Of a DNA stretch of 64,000 nt, positions 46,459-56,923 are shown one piece after another (the stretch's first letter is position 1; every line of letters begins with the position of its first letter). Under the pieces are notes generated by a model, which saw only the letters and a program-made list of their open reading frames with translations, was not told where the DNA came from and made no database searches. The position numbers and the translations under genes were made by a program. The DNA is from Megascapheus bottae (lineage: Eukaryota; Chordata; Mammalia; Rodentia; Geomyidae): NCBI GenBank assembly GCA_024803745.1, contig JANJXV010000195.1, positions 620,001-684,000 on the forward strand. Direction: 5' to 3'.

Positions 46459-46827
46459 CATGGAACAAAAATGAATTAAAAGGAAGGAGAAGGTATCAAA
46501 GAGACAACTCAAAATTTTGAAAACATCCTTTATGCTTGTATCCTATTCTTGCTCAGGTCATTGAGATCACAGGATTGTGGTTCAAAGCCTGGCTGGGCAG
46601 CAATCCATGAGCCTTCCAGGCAATAGTGAACTTAAACTGATTGGTGATTTGTTCATGATTAAAGTTCTACTACTTTCTGCCTCTGGGTTGTTTATTGGAG
46701 ATAAGGGTCTCCTGGACTTTCCTGTCCAGGCTGGCTTCAAACCACCATCCTAAATTATCAAGCCTCTGCAGTGCTCTTGTGTTTCCAGGGAACACTTATA
46801 TCCTATGAACCATCAAAAAATTGAAAG

Positions 46828-47022
46828 GCAGGGGCCGGGAATTTGGCCTAGTGGTTAAAGTGCTTGCCTAGCATGCACGAAGACCCAGATTCGATTCCTT
46901 GGTACCACATATATAGAAAAAACCGGAAGTGGTGCTGAGGCTCAAGTCGTAGAGTTCTAGCCTTGAGAAAGTCCAATGACAGTGCTCAGGCCCTGAGCTC
47001 AAGCCCAGGACTGCCAAAAAAT
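46828..47022 (+). repeat. SINE, ID-type head with composite tail
   Basis: GGGGCCGGGAATTTGGCCTA head with box B-like AGATTCGATTCCTTGG. It is very close to the copy inside ERV-B (12670-12867), so both are young. Confidence 0.88.
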
Positions 47023-47319
47023 ATTAAAAGGCAGAAATTGAACTATGCCTTATGTTTTAAATCCAGGGAGCCTTGAATTAAAAACAAAACAAACCCCACC
47101 AAACTCATGTCTCTTTTGCTCTAATGGTACTCCCTGAAACACTGAATCAAAAAATTATTTTGTGCAGAGACCAGGACCTGAGTTTTAGCCCTAGCACATA
47201 AACAACAACAAAAACAACAACAATAATCCAGGCAGTGTAGCAGTGCTTCATGTGTGTAATCCTAACTACTTAGGAGGCTGGTTAAAAGGCAGCTCAAGCA
47301 GGAAAATTTCTGTAAGGGC

Positions 47320-47475
47320 TTGAGCACTATCCTTGGGCTTTCTCAAGTCTAGAGCTCTACCACTTGAGCCATAGCTCAATTCAGAATTTTTCTATGTATG
47401 TGGTACCAAGAAATCTGTACCCAGGTATTTGTGCATACTAGGTAAGGAAACTACCACTAGGCCAATCTTGGGTCC
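47320..47475 (-). repeat. SINE, ID-type head with composite tail, decayed
   Basis: Minus-strand copy: GGGCTTTCTCAAGTCTAGAG tail and a head end at ACTACCACTAGGCCAATC. Confidence 0.7.
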
Positions 47476-47499
47476 TTAGACTGAGAGACTTTTTTTTGG

Positions 47500-47720
47500 T
47501 GTTTAATGGGACTTGAACTTGACCTGAGCACTGTCCCTGAGATGTTGAGGTCAAGGCTACTGCTCTACCATTGAGCCAAGTCTCACTTACCATTTTCTAG
47601 GGGTTAATTGGAGATAAGAGTACCCGGGGTGGCTTTGAAACTTGGTCCTCAGATGTCAAGTCTCTGTGTAATGCCCTTGTGTTTCCAGCGCACTTATATC
47701 TCCTATGAACCACCAATGTA
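47500..47720 (-). repeat. SINE, B1-like head with composite tail, decayed
   Basis: Minus-strand copy from GGGACTTGAACTTGACCTG through GGGGTTAATTGGAGATAAG. Confidence 0.7.
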
Positions 47721-47794
47721 ATAAAAAGGCCAGACTTGAGCCATGGTTCCAGTAAGTAGAGCCTGCTGGCCTCAAATTTAAAGAAAAACAAAAA

Positions 47795-48105
47795 ACCCGG
47801 GGCCAACCGGCAGCAAACCAGGGTTCGCAGATTGGGGTTCCTGAAATAGGGGACAAGGACTAGGAAGAAAAAGAAGAGAGACAGACACACCGGGTCCGGG
47901 ATGTCCGCAGTCCAGGCAAAGACTGCCGAGACTGCTGCGTTTATTTTCCACTCCCCTTTCTTCCCTCCTCCTCTCCCAGGGAACCTCCAGGTGTTACATT
48001 CATATGGTAATTCTCAGGTCATTTACATAGAATAGGGCCAGAAAGCAATAAGCCATCGTCTGATGCAAGTCAAGGTACAGTTTGATTCCACTCTGGCTCC
48101 CAACA
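47795..48105 (-). repeat. ERV-C 3' LTR
   Basis: 311 bp, aligned end to end with 56447-56757. The outer end is altered (AC on plus where TG is expected). It contains AATAAA (minus strand, in GGAAAATAAACGCAGC). The octamer seen in ERV-B is changed to ACTTGCAT. Confidence 0.94.
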
Positions 48106-48130
48106 TGTCCCCCGTTTTTTATTTTAAAAG
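48106..48130 (-). other. ERV-C polypurine tract
   Basis: Minus strand reads TTTTAAAATAAAAAACGGGG then GACA before the LTR, matching ERV-B in position and sequence. Confidence 0.82.
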
Positions 48131-48835
48131 AGACACAAGTGCAATTTTTACTCTTTTCTATACCCCTAATTTATCCTGTCACATTTTCCAAAAATGACTT
48201 TGGTCCCTTGGTCCAACGGGGATTCGATGGGCGGAGATTCAACTTCCGTGACTTCTTCAAGCTGACTCAGGGGCGCTTGACCAGGGACCTTAAGAAGCCC
48301 AGCCTGTTTTATCAAGGGGTTGCAAGGATTAGACACCAGGAACAACAATCTACTCCAAACTAGAAATCACACTTGACATTCAACAACTGCACAAACCATC
48401 CTTGGCCACAACAGCGCACCCTACCTAGCACCCATTTGCAAAGGCTTTTTCTTGATTGTCTGGGGAACTAAATTTCTGCAACCTTAACAATGCTTCAGTT
48501 GTCAGATCTAAACAGATTAATAGAGACACAAGCCTCAGATCCACAAACTTTTCCTGAATTTGTGGCTGGTGTCAAAAATAAAAAATTCGCTCAATTAGGA
48601 CTTAAAACTACCCACTATCACAGAAGATTGACAAGTTCCTGCCCAGTTATGAAAGGCACGGGCATTAGTAAGGCATGCTTACAAACTATTCTATGACCTC
48701 CCGGCTCTGATTAATTTGAATGGCCAAGCACAAGTGACTCTAAGATCTGACACCATCTCTGCCATCCAAGCAGAGGCTTTCCTGTCCCAGTAGTGTCTCT
48801 CGACACAGGGATAAACATCCCATTGGCATTTCACT

Positions 48836-48990
48836 TTGTTGGTTTCTGGATTTGAACTCAGGGTCTGGGCGCTGTCTCTCAGCTCTCCAGCTCAAGGCTA
48901 GCACCCTGCCACTGTGAGTCCCGAGCTTGGTGCTTGAGTGCTTCCCCCCAGCTTTTCAGCTCAGAGCTAGCACTCTGCCACTTCGAGCTC
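48836..48990 (-). repeat. old SINE tail captured in the betaretrovirus-like 3' region (ERV-C copy)
   Basis: Plus-strand reading GAACTCAGGGTCTGGGCGCT and GCTCAAGGCTAGCACCC, then a second partial copy (CAGCTCAGAGCTAGCACTCT). Matches ERV-B 11965-12115. Confidence 0.78.
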
Positions 48991-50139
48991 CAAAGCAACT
49001 CTGTCCCAGCATCCTGCTGGCAGATTAGACACCACAGTCTCACAGGGACTTTGCTTTGCCCGGGCAGGCTCAAAACTGTGGCTTTCAGATCAATGAGTCC
49101 TACAAAAGGCCACTTTACTCCAATTAGAAGCAACAAGGTGGTCAATTCAGAAATAGTCTCTAAGCATGATCTTACCTGGAACTTGGTGAGGGCCAAACTT
49201 ACATCTGAATGAGGATCTGCTGTCCTTCTCCATGGGCCTTCTGGAGATTGCTATAAAGTAACTTACAAGAGTAAGCTGAAATAGCAATTAAGCAACCATT
49301 TTGGTAGTCCTAATTTTCCTTGTTTCTTTTTTTGAAACAAAGCTTTAGGACAATTTTACTTTTAAATTTTGTTCAGAAATCATTTCTAATTTTCTTTAAA
49401 ACTTTTACACTTGTTAATTTAAACTCTTAACACTTTGGTCTTTATTTGCATTTGAAAAACCTTTAAGGCTAAAGGAATTCCCTTTGCCTCCAGGCCCTCT
49501 AAGGCTCAAGGCACTCCTCTTGCCTTTTAGAAAAAAGGGCTCTTTTGCAGTTTAGATTACTGTCTAGAACTCCAACAATAGTTTAAACTCAAATAACAGT
49601 TTTTCCCTAATTCAAGAACTATAGACATCAGTGCACCAAAAGTCTAAGTCTGGACTTAGTTTCCTCTCCTTTTTTAAAATACACCCAATAGCATGGAGAT
49701 AAACCTTTAAACATTCCTTTAAAATACTAATCACATTATCTACATTTTACCATCAGATTTCTAGTGTCAGTTTGCAAGAAAGGACAGGCAAAATTTCTGA
49801 CGTTAATGAACAATTTTACATTTAAATTTCTAATACATGTTTCCAAACTTTAACTTAAAGTAATAAATCCCAAATTCCCTAACACCTCTGTGCTGAACAG
49901 GATACAATGTTTACAATGTAAACAGCTGTATGTATTGCAATACCAGATTTTTTAAAATGCAGATTTCAGGATCTTTAGAAAAATACTTTTTACCAGTTTT
50001 TCTTTAAAACAATGCAATAATACTTTTAAGACATAGGAAACATTCAAGCATAATAATTTTCTTGAAGTTTAGACTTAGATTTACCCAATTGCCTTTGTTT
50101 CAAATGAGTTCAACCATTGTTTTATACAGCATGCTGACA

Positions 50140-50890
50140 ATTTAACCTTGAACATGTTCACTCACTCATTCACACACATTCATACTCAAAGATCATGAAG
50201 TGTGCAAAATTAATATTGGCCGTTCGTTTTCTGGAAGTTTGTGTCAAGAGAGTTTTGCCAATTTTACTCTTACAGGTGAGAACCAGGTTCAAAACAAAAC
50301 TTTTTGCAAGGCAACTTAGCTGGAATTTATTTTTCCAGGGCTTGTCACAACTGCAGACATGGGGGAGCGGCCATGATAGGCCCAGAAATGTTCAAATAAA
50401 TAACAAGGATGTGTGCTTGAGTACGCACAGAAAATCCATAAGGATCCATACTTAGAAATGGTACCAATTTTAAAGACAAAACTGGACAAGAAAAAATATG
50501 TAACACGAACAAGACAGAGAAACGGAGACTTTTAAATAATCAGACATTGACATATAACAAGAAAATTGGACTCAATCAGATACACTTAACACAAAAAACA
50601 TGAGCTCAAATGAATGTTTTCACCAAACAGTTATTTTTAGACTTAGACATGTCTTGCTGGTGGGACTCTCAGGTATGCCTTGTTATCGACAAGAAACTCA
50701 GAAGGGGAGGGGGGGTCAAGGCGTCCCTTGACCACCCAGGCCTCTGTTTTAGGCCCACAGTGCACCTTTTCAAACAAACAAACAAAAATAAAATAAAATA
50801 AAATGAAATGAAATAAAACGCAGACATACAAGGGGGTCGGCCGACTTCTACTTACCTCTGGAGGCCTTTGCTTTTCACCTGGGCATCTTT
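50140..50890 (-). repeat. shared env-less non-coding module, ERV-C copy
   Basis: Counterpart of 10150-10900 and 4545-5170. The part around 50210-50400 (TTTGTGTCAAGAGAG, CTTACAGGTGAGAACCAGG, GGGGGAGCGGCCAT) is also found in ERV-D at 59595-59715. Confidence 0.87.
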
Positions 50891-51073
50891 TACAAAAAAG
50901 TTTATTAAGAAGAGGGCTGGTAAAGACAAAATAATGTCACATATTAAATTTTGTAGAGTCAATAAATATGTTAAAAGGTCCCTACATAATAGTAAAAGGA
51001 GGAGAAACACAGCTCATATGAATGTGTGGAACAAGTGGATCAGTAGCAGTCCCGATTGACATGCACAAATAAC

Positions 51074-51862
51074 TCAGGTCCTTCCCACGTCGCAGGATGC
51101 ACCACTGGAGGGTTGGGGGTGTAGGCCCAGTGAGTCGCTGCTTGGATGGCCACTGTCACTCTCCACGATCCGAACGCAGCGTTCAGGCAGCCAGCAGGCG
51201 TCATTTTCTCCTTGTGAAAAAACACATACATGCCCTCGACCCCAGGTTAGAATAGGATCGGGTCCATGCCAAGCACCAGTTAGGGGATCCTTCCATTTTA
51301 CTAAGGCAAAAGGACGCTGCGCTCTTTTTTCCCAGAATCGCTGAGCAGCAGATAAATTATTTGAATCCAAATTCAAAAAGTTTAAAACAAATAAAGCATG
51401 ATTAAGTATATTCACAGGGGTAGCGGGATATGACTCTCCTTTCTGTATTTTAGCAATTTGATGTTTTAAGAATCCATTAGCTCTCTCCACGATGCCTTGA
51501 CCTTGAGGATTGTAAGGAATGCCTGTAATATGAGTGATATTATAGGAATGGCAGAAGGATTGAAATGCTCGGCTTGCATAGCCAGGGCCATTATCTGTTT
51601 TTATTTGCGAGGGAATCCCCCTCTCAGCAAACCATCGAATGCAGTGAGAGATACAATGTTTAGTGGCTTCCCCAGCAAGGGGGGTGGCCAAGATAAAATT
51701 AGAATAAGTATCTACAGTAACATGAACATATTTTAATCGGCCAAATGATGGAACATGTGTGACATCCATCTGCCAAATGTGATTAGAAAGCAGTCCTCGT
51801 GGATTTATGCCTAAATGGGGGGCTGGTGAAAAAGGGACACAGTTGGAGCAAGTCTTAACTAT
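51074..51862 (-). pseudogene. pol: integrase of ERV-C (nonsense codon at its start)
   Basis: Integrase inserts viral DNA into the host genome. The frame from 51769 contains catalytic Asp in MDVTHVP, catalytic Asp in KTDNGPGY and Glu in GIVERANG, the D,D-35-E triad. The C-terminal domain follows with VKWKDPLTGAWHGPDP and WGRGHVCVF. Upstream, the CSNC half of the HHCC zinc site lies in the same frame, separated from the RNase H-side frame by one TAA at 51863-51865. A single substitution would account for that stop. All catalytic residues are retained. The frame ends at 51074. Confidence 0.9.
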
Positions 51863-53110
51863 TTATCGTGCTGCTTCTCTAGATAATTTAAACTGTCGGC
51901 GCAAGGCTCGACTGTTTTGATGATGGATGGCATGTGACTGCTTAGCAAGTTCAACCTGAGTTAAGTAAACTCTGGTGGCGGAGTCAGTAACTGCATTGCC
52001 CTCACTTAAAGGGCCAGGAAGTTTAGTGTGAGCTCGAACAAAGCCAAAAAAACAGGGGTGGTTGCGAGAACAAAGCAAAGTTTGTACTTGGCGAAATTGG
52101 GTCTGAATATTGGAGTAAGTAGTTCCAATAAAGGGAACAGTTTCTATGACTTGAAGAGCACGAATTACATATTGACTATCTGAGTATAAGTTAAAGGGCT
52201 CGTCTTGTAACAGGACGAGTGCTTGTAAAACTGCCTCTAATTCCACCTCTTGGGCGGAGGAAAAACCCGTAACCCAAGATTGAGTTTTCCCATTAATGGT
52301 CAAAGCAGCCTTTCCATTAGAGGATCCATCTGTAAATACCAAAGCAGCAGAAGATAAAGGCGAGGCCTGTACTATGGAAGGAAATAGAAATATATGACAC
52401 GCAGCAAATTGGAGAAGTTTGTTAGACGGGTAGTGATGCAAAATTTTCCCCGTGTAATTGGCCCAAGCAATGGCCCAAGAATCGCAATGGGCGAATAGCC
52501 AATCTTGTTGTTGTAGATTATATGGGACACAGATAAAATGAGGTTCCTGACCTAAATATTTACGGGAATCCACTCGGCACATATGTATCAAATTAGCTAC
52601 CAATTCGTAGTAGGGGGTCAGCACTTTGCTGGGTGTTGATGGTAGATAAAGCCATAAAAGTGGGCCATCCTGACACAATACAGCAGTTGGGGAGTGAGAA
52701 GTAGCTAAAATATAAACTCCCCATGGCTTAGAATAGTCACAATAGGTCACTTGTTGCTGGGAAATTGCCTTTTCTACAATTTGGATGGCCCTCCTGGCGT
52801 CAGGATTTAATTCGCGCAAGGATGTAGGGTTGGTATCTCCTTTTAAGAGATCAAAAAGGGGTTTTAACTCTCCTGTGGAGAGCTTTAGATAAGGCCGAAG
52901 CCAATTTATATCTCCTAAGAATTGCTGAAAATCATGAAGAGTTCTTAAGTGTGAAGTTTTTAATTGTATTTTTTGGCTTTTAAAATAGTGTGGGCCTAAT
53001 ATATGGCCTAGATATGTAAAAGGGGGGTGTTCCTGAACCTTTTCAGCTGCTATTATAAGGCCAAAGAGGCTCAGATCTTGCTTTAGTTGTCCAAAGGCTT
53101 GTCGTACGAC
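51863..53110 (-). pseudogene. pol: reverse transcriptase thumb/connection and RNase H of ERV-C
   Basis: The open part includes RNase H with FTDGSSNGKAAL, a glutamate in VELEAVLQAL, LYSDSQYVI and EGNAVTDSA, the D-E-D-D active-site set. It then runs into the integrase zinc region (HAIHHQNSRALRRQF). Upstream sequence to about 53110 stays open and encodes the RT thumb. It is out of frame with the RT palm because of a one-base change just after the YMDD motif (about 53105-53130). It ends at the TAA at 51863. Confidence 0.88.
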
Positions 53111-54021
53111 GATAGGGTCAGAACAACCAACAAGATGTCATCCATATAATGAACAATATAAACAGAAGAAAATTTTTCACGAGTGGAAGAAATGGCTCTA
53201 GCTACAAAACTTTGACATAAAGTTGGGCTATTTGCCATGCCCTGTGGGAGCACAAGCCAGTGATATCGCTTCATGGGTTCTTTAAAATTAACAGAGGGGA
53301 CGCTGAAGGCAAAGCGCTTACAGTCTTGAGGCGCCAGGGGTATAGTATAGAAACAATCCTTCAAATCTATAATAATCTTATAAGTATCCTTTGGGATTGC
53401 CATGGGTGAAGGCAAGCCAGGCTGTAGGGCCCCCATCAGTTCCATTGTCGCGTTAACCTTTCTCAAATCCTGTAACAGCCTCCATTTACTTGACTTTTTC
53501 TTTATAACAAAAATTGGAGAATTCCATGGAGAGTTAGAAGGGGCCACATGTCCCAAGTCCAGCTGTTCCTGTACCAGCTGCTGAGCTGCAATGATCTTTT
53601 CTAGAGAAAGAGGCCACTTTTCAACCCATACCGGTTGTTCAGAGAGCCAATTTATGGCATCAGCATGAGGGGGAGGGCAAACGACAGCTCCCGTCAAGGG
53701 ATACCCCAATCCTTGTCTCGTAGGGTGAGACTGGGGTTGGAGTGGCTCTAGCTCCCCCTGTGCTGCTCGGCCTAATCCCCTAAAGGGGAGGAGGCCTTGA
53801 TCAAGTAACTGCTTAGTGACCGCAGCACTAGGACTAAACATATACACTCCCATTTTTTCCATGATATCACGACCCCATAAATTAATTGGCAGATGATCCA
53901 AGACAAATGGCTGAAAATGACCAGAGTGCCCTTCCTCATCTCTCCAAACAAGGATCGCACTGCTCTGCTGTGGGTCAGTTGCTTGCCCAACCCCCTGTAG
54001 GGAAGTCATAGAGGTTGTCAA
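53083..54021 (-). pseudogene. pol: protease C-terminus fused in frame to reverse transcriptase palm, ERV-C
   Basis: The frame starts in the C-terminal part of the protease ([10 protein letters not shown]), passes without a stop through a linker, and enters RT at about residue 130 ([15 protein letters not shown]). RT fingers and palm follow with [39 protein letters not shown] and the catalytic YMDD at about 53140. Protease and RT therefore share a frame and need no second frameshift, unlike the standard betaretroviral gag/pro/pol layout. After YMDDILLV the frame is lost by an indel. Confidence 0.9.
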
Positions 54022-54619
54022 GGGCCATTGGGCTGGCCAATGTTTTTTTAGATATCACAGACACATCTGCTCCAGTGTCTAATATTCCTTTAAAGGGCTT
54101 TTCTTGTATAAATATAGTCATCTCAGGCCTCTCTTGTTTTATGCTTTGTACCCAGTAGATATCAGAAGATCTAAATCCTCTCTGTCCACATGGGGAATTA
54201 GCAGTCTCCCCGGGAGGTAAAGGCACAAGTATTAATTGTGCTAATTTTTGACCAGCTGGGATCGATACCACGTGTTTCGGGGCAGAGGCCATAACTTTGA
54301 TTTCTCCAGTAAAATCCTGGTCAATTTTGCCAGGTGTAATCTGTATCCCTTTAAGGGCTGAGCTACTTCACCCTAACAGCAATCCAGCCACTCCCGGGGG
54401 AAGGGGGCCGAAGACCCCCGTGGGGAGAGCTTGTGTCCCCATCTCTGGGGTCAATACTGAGCAGGTGGAGGAACAGAGGTCCAATCCTGCACTTCCTGGG
54501 GTGGCATGGAGGAGGCCGGAGACTGATCTTGGGGGGTTGTTAGAAGATGCACTTGTGGCCGAGAAGAGGGAGGGACTGCCCCATGGTTTTGCGGGGCCAG
54601 GGGCTGGCCCCTTCTCCAG
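53975..54619 (-). pseudogene. pro: dUTPase and protease N-terminal part, ERV-C (nonsense and frameshift)
   Basis: Entered from gag by -1 frameshifting at 54619-54625. The first piece (to 54368) contains AGLDLCS and stops after LLLG. Comparison with ERV-B shows CGA changed to TGA, a CpG transition inside dUTPase motif 2. The second piece (54292-53975) has lost the frame start but contains [13 protein letters not shown], the aspartic protease active site. Just after it an A run is one base longer than in ERV-B (around 54048) and shifts the frame away from the downstream protease-RT frame. Confidence 0.87.
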
Positions 54620-56334
54620 TTTCCCAAATACGGGCGGCCATTGCGATTTGTTGCTGACTTGCAATCTTTAGCCCAGTGCTTCCCTTTACCACAGCATGGA
54701 CATGTGCCAGGTGATTTTTCTCTCTTTTGCCTGGCCTGGCGTGGGCATTGCGTCATCCAATGTCCTATTTGTCCACAAGAAAAGCAACGCCCTGGGGGTC
54801 TAGCATCCCGAGAATGCCGCTGACCTCTATATTTTAGAGACTCACTAACAGTCTTTCCTTGAGGAGCGGCAGCTAAAGTAAGGCCTTGTACATGGGAGGG
54901 TCCAATATCAGCACACAGTGAAATAAAGTCCGTGATTCCTCCCTTATTCCTATGGGGTCTGATAGCCGCCTGACAGGCGGCGTTGGCATTTTTATAGGCT
55001 ATGTGTCTAACTATACTATCCCTTGCATTCTCATCTTGTACTAGGCAGTCTGCAGTCTCCAATAATCGAGACAAAAATTCTAGATAAGGTTCATTCGGTC
55101 CCTGTTTAACTTCTACTAGATTTTTTGTACGATTGGAATTGCGTAACTTTTTCCAAGCCTCTCTCGCCGCAGCATTTATTTGTAAATAGGCCTCCTTTGC
55201 ATAACCCAATTGATCTTCTGTGTTTTTATAGGTTCCCTCTCCTATCAACTGATCAACAGTGTAAGGCAGGTTCTTAGACCTATTTGTTTCAATTTTAGCC
55301 CGACACTGTGCAGTGAACTCTGTCTCCCATAATAAGTACTCTCCTGCACTAAGGCATGCTCTGGCAAGCCGCTTCCAGTCATTTGGGCATGCAATACCAG
55401 CACACGCGGCCTCCAATATTACTTGAGTAAAAGGGGCAGTTGGCCCATATTGGGAGCAGGCATTTTTTAAATCCTGTAATAGTTTAACAGGAACAGGTTG
55501 ATGGTATACTTGTTCATCATGATCAACTAAACTAGGGAAGCATCGAGGCCCTGAAATACCTTCCCTCTCTCTAGCAGCCTGAGTCAGGTTTAATTGCGAT
55601 GCACTGTGCCTGGTTGTAGTGCCTGTTAAAAGGGACTTGTTGCTAGGGCCTTTAGGCTTGCCTAAAGGTTGAGAAAGGGATTGAGGCCGTAAGGCTGCAG
55701 CCGGAGGCGGTGGGTCTGAGGGGTAAGGTTTAGAATCAGACACCATAGTGGCCTGAGGGTCATATTTCTTTCCTACTTCTGGGGGGGCTCTCTGCTCTGT
55801 CCCCATTTTCGATAGAAGATGTAGCATTTCTTCTAACTTCTTCTCTATCGTAGCCACCCGGCCCTCCAATGACTCATCATAACTTTCCTCCTTGGTATTC
55901 AAACCTGAATTCTGATACTCAGTATCTACTGGTTGTTGTTCTCTTTTCAAGATCTCACTTAGACTCTCTTGGGCTGCGGCATATGGCTCAGCCTCAGGTT
56001 CTTCAGAAGGGTCCTTTAACTCATAAAGTTCCCTTAATTCAAGATTAAGTTCAGCATCTTCATGTAGAGGATCTATGTATTCACTTACTAAATTCCATAC
56101 AGTAGTAGCCTCTACTGGGGTCTTTTCGGGGCCATATACATCATAATAATCTTGAATTCTTTTTCCTATCCGCTGCCAGGCTTTTTGGAATTCCTCCTCT
56201 ATAGACCTCGGGCATGCCTCCTCGAGAAACTGTAGGAAGCTCTGAAGCACCCCTTTTTCCACCCACGTTCCGTGGGCTTCAAATAGGCCTGTTAAGATCG
56301 GTAGATATAACCCATGACTATTAGCTTGACCCAT
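54451..56334 (-). CDS. gag: gag polyprotein of ERV-C, intact 627 codons
   Basis: Gag forms the viral core. The frame is open from MGQANSHG (glycine 2 suits myristoylation) to ...PPPAQY at 54451. Domains in order: matrix (about 1-130); acidic spacer and coiled-coil-like segment (about 130-180); proline-rich spacer (about 190-250); capsid from about 270 with LLQDLKNACSQYGPTAP and the major homology region VKQGPNEPYLEFLSRL; two CCHC knuckles CFSCGQIGHWMTQC and CPCCGKGKHWAKDC (about 525-565); proline-rich tail. The start is chosen because it lies about 90 bases after the PBS with ATG-Gly as in ERV-B. Length and layout are typical of betaretroviral Gag. No clear PTAP motif; PPPAQY lies at the end. 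It is the only intact long ORF in the window. Confidence 0.93.
   Translation of the reverse strand: MGQANSHGLYLPILTGLFEAHGTWVEKGVLQSFLQFLEEACPRSIEEEFQKAWQRIGKRIQDYYDVYGPEKTPVEATTVWNLVSEYIDPLHEDAELNLELRELYELKDPSEEPEAEPYAAAQESLSEILKREQQPVDTEYQNSGLNTKEESYDESLEGRVATIEKKLEEMLHLLSKMGTEQRAPPEVGKKYDPQATMVSDSKPYPSDPPPPAAALRPQSLSQPLGKPKGPSNKSLLTGTTTRHSASQLNLTQAAREREGISGPRCFPSLVDHDEQVYHQPVPVKLLQDLKNACSQYGPTAPFTQVILEAACAGIACPNDWKRLARACLSAGEYLLWETEFTAQCRAKIETNRSKNLPYTVDQLIGEGTYKNTEDQLGYAKEAYLQINAAAREAWKKLRNSNRTKNLVEVKQGPNEPYLEFLSRLLETADCLVQDENARDSIVRHIAYKNANAACQAAIRPHRNKGGITDFISLCADIGPSHVQGLTLAAAPQGKTVSESLKYRGQRHSRDARPPGRCFSCGQIGHWMTQCPRQARQKREKSPGTCPCCGKGKHWAKDCKSATNRNGRPYLGNWRRGQPLAPQNHGAVPPSSRPQVHLLTTPQDQSPASSMPPQEVQDWTSVPPPAQY
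54619..54625 (-). promoter_or_regulatory. gag-pro -1 ribosomal frameshift slippery site GGGAAAC
   Basis: On the minus strand the heptamer sits as G|GGA|AAC in the gag frame (codon start at 54624 is exactly 570 codons from the ATG). The frame entered by slipping -1 is the dUTPase-protease frame, open across the site. GGGAAAC is a known slippery sequence at betaretroviral gag-pro junctions. In ERV-B the same place reads TGGAAAC. Confidence 0.88.
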
Positions 56335-56426
56335 AATTTTTACTCCTGACTATACTCTCTGAATAGTCCTATGATGTGTTACTCACCACAGGGAGGGGTC
56401 CTTCACCTTCGTCCCAGATTTTCAGG

Positions 56427-56444
56427 GTCCCTGTTCGGGCACCA
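56427..56444 (-). other. primer-binding site, tRNA-Lys3 type (ERV-C)
   Basis: Minus strand TGGTGCCCGAACAGGGAC matches the Lys3 complement at 17 of 18 positions, two bases from the LTR. Confidence 0.92.
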
Positions 56445-56446
56445 GA

Positions 56447-56757
56447 TGCCGGGGCCAACCGGCAGCAAACCAGGGTTCGGAGATTGGGGTTCCTGAAATA
56501 GGGGACAAGGACTAGGAAGAAAAAGAAGAGAGACAGACACACCGGGTCCGGGATGTCCGCAGTCCAGGCAAAGACTGCCGAGACTGCTGCGTTTATTTTC
56601 CACTCCCCGTTCTTCCCTCCTCCTCTCCCAGGGAACCTCCAGGTGTTACATTCATATGGTAATTCTCAGGTCATTTACATAGAATAGGGCCAGAAAGCAA
56701 TAAGCCATCGTCTGATGCAAGTCAAGGTACAGTTTGATTCCACTCTGGCTCCCAACA
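56447..56757 (-). repeat. ERV-C 5' LTR
   Basis: 311 bp with TGTTGGGAGCC start and GGCCCCGGCA end on the minus strand, nearly identical to the 3' LTR at 47795-48105. Confidence 0.95.
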
Positions 56758-56923
56758 AAACTCCTAAGTGTAGTTTTGTCTCTATTGGCAACTCCCTGTT
56801 AACGTTGAGGAAAAAAAACTGGGGGAGGACAGTGACCAGGCCCTGAGTTCAAGCCCTAGCACATGAACAACAACTATAACAAGATCAAGGCAGTGCAGAA
56901 GGGCTTCGTGTGTGTAATCCTAG
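56758..56923. other. short host spacer between ERV-C and ERV-D
   Basis: Contains a SINE tail remnant (CCCTGAGTTCAAGCCCTAGC) and a B1-like head fragment (GTGTGTGTAATCCTAG) cut by the ERV-D LTR. Confidence 0.65.

Larger units (their letters stand above)
41816..47794. other. non-coding, dense in SINEs
   Basis: No gene recognised. Frames of 60-106 codons at 42057-42377 and 45098-45310 have no family resemblance. Sequence near 44862-45110 begins AAGATGGCGCTGAGGCAATA and is GC-richer, a style seen at L1 5' ends, but no L1 ORF follows. SINEs cover a large part of the rest. Confidence 0.5.
48131..51070 (-). other. env-less non-coding 3' region of ERV-C
   Basis: Homologous to 9940-13055 of ERV-B over nearly its whole length, without the young SINE. 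No env-like frame on either strand. It includes the relic SINE tail (48836-48990), the shared module (50140-50890) and the donor-like CAGAG|GTAAG (minus strand, GT at 50855/50854). Confidence 0.83.
47795..56757 (-). mobile_element. ERV-C: young betaretrovirus-like provirus, env-less
   Basis: A 9.0-kb minus-strand provirus with 311-bp LTRs, Lys3-type PBS, open gag, dUTPase-protease, RT-RNase H, integrase, a 2.9-kb non-coding 3' region and a polypurine tract. By eye the two LTRs differ at only two internal positions plus the outer two bases of the 3' LTR, so insertion was recent. pro-pol carries a nonsense codon, two frameshifts and another nonsense codon, so the copy cannot replicate by itself. 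No clear target duplication is visible: the left flank is an A-rich run and the terminal CA of the LTR is altered there. It is the most complete member of its group here. Confidence 0.95.

Noticed and set aside
47785..47800. Target duplication for ERV-C
   Set aside because: The left flank is an A run and the LTR edge is altered; AAACTC on the right does not match cleanly, so no duplication was claimed.
54040..54056. A-rich run AAAAAAAC in ERV-C protease as a second programmed frameshift site
   Set aside because: The codon register does not fit X XXY YYZ, it lies inside the protease core just after the active site, and ERV-B has one base fewer with a continuous frame. It is a damaging insertion.
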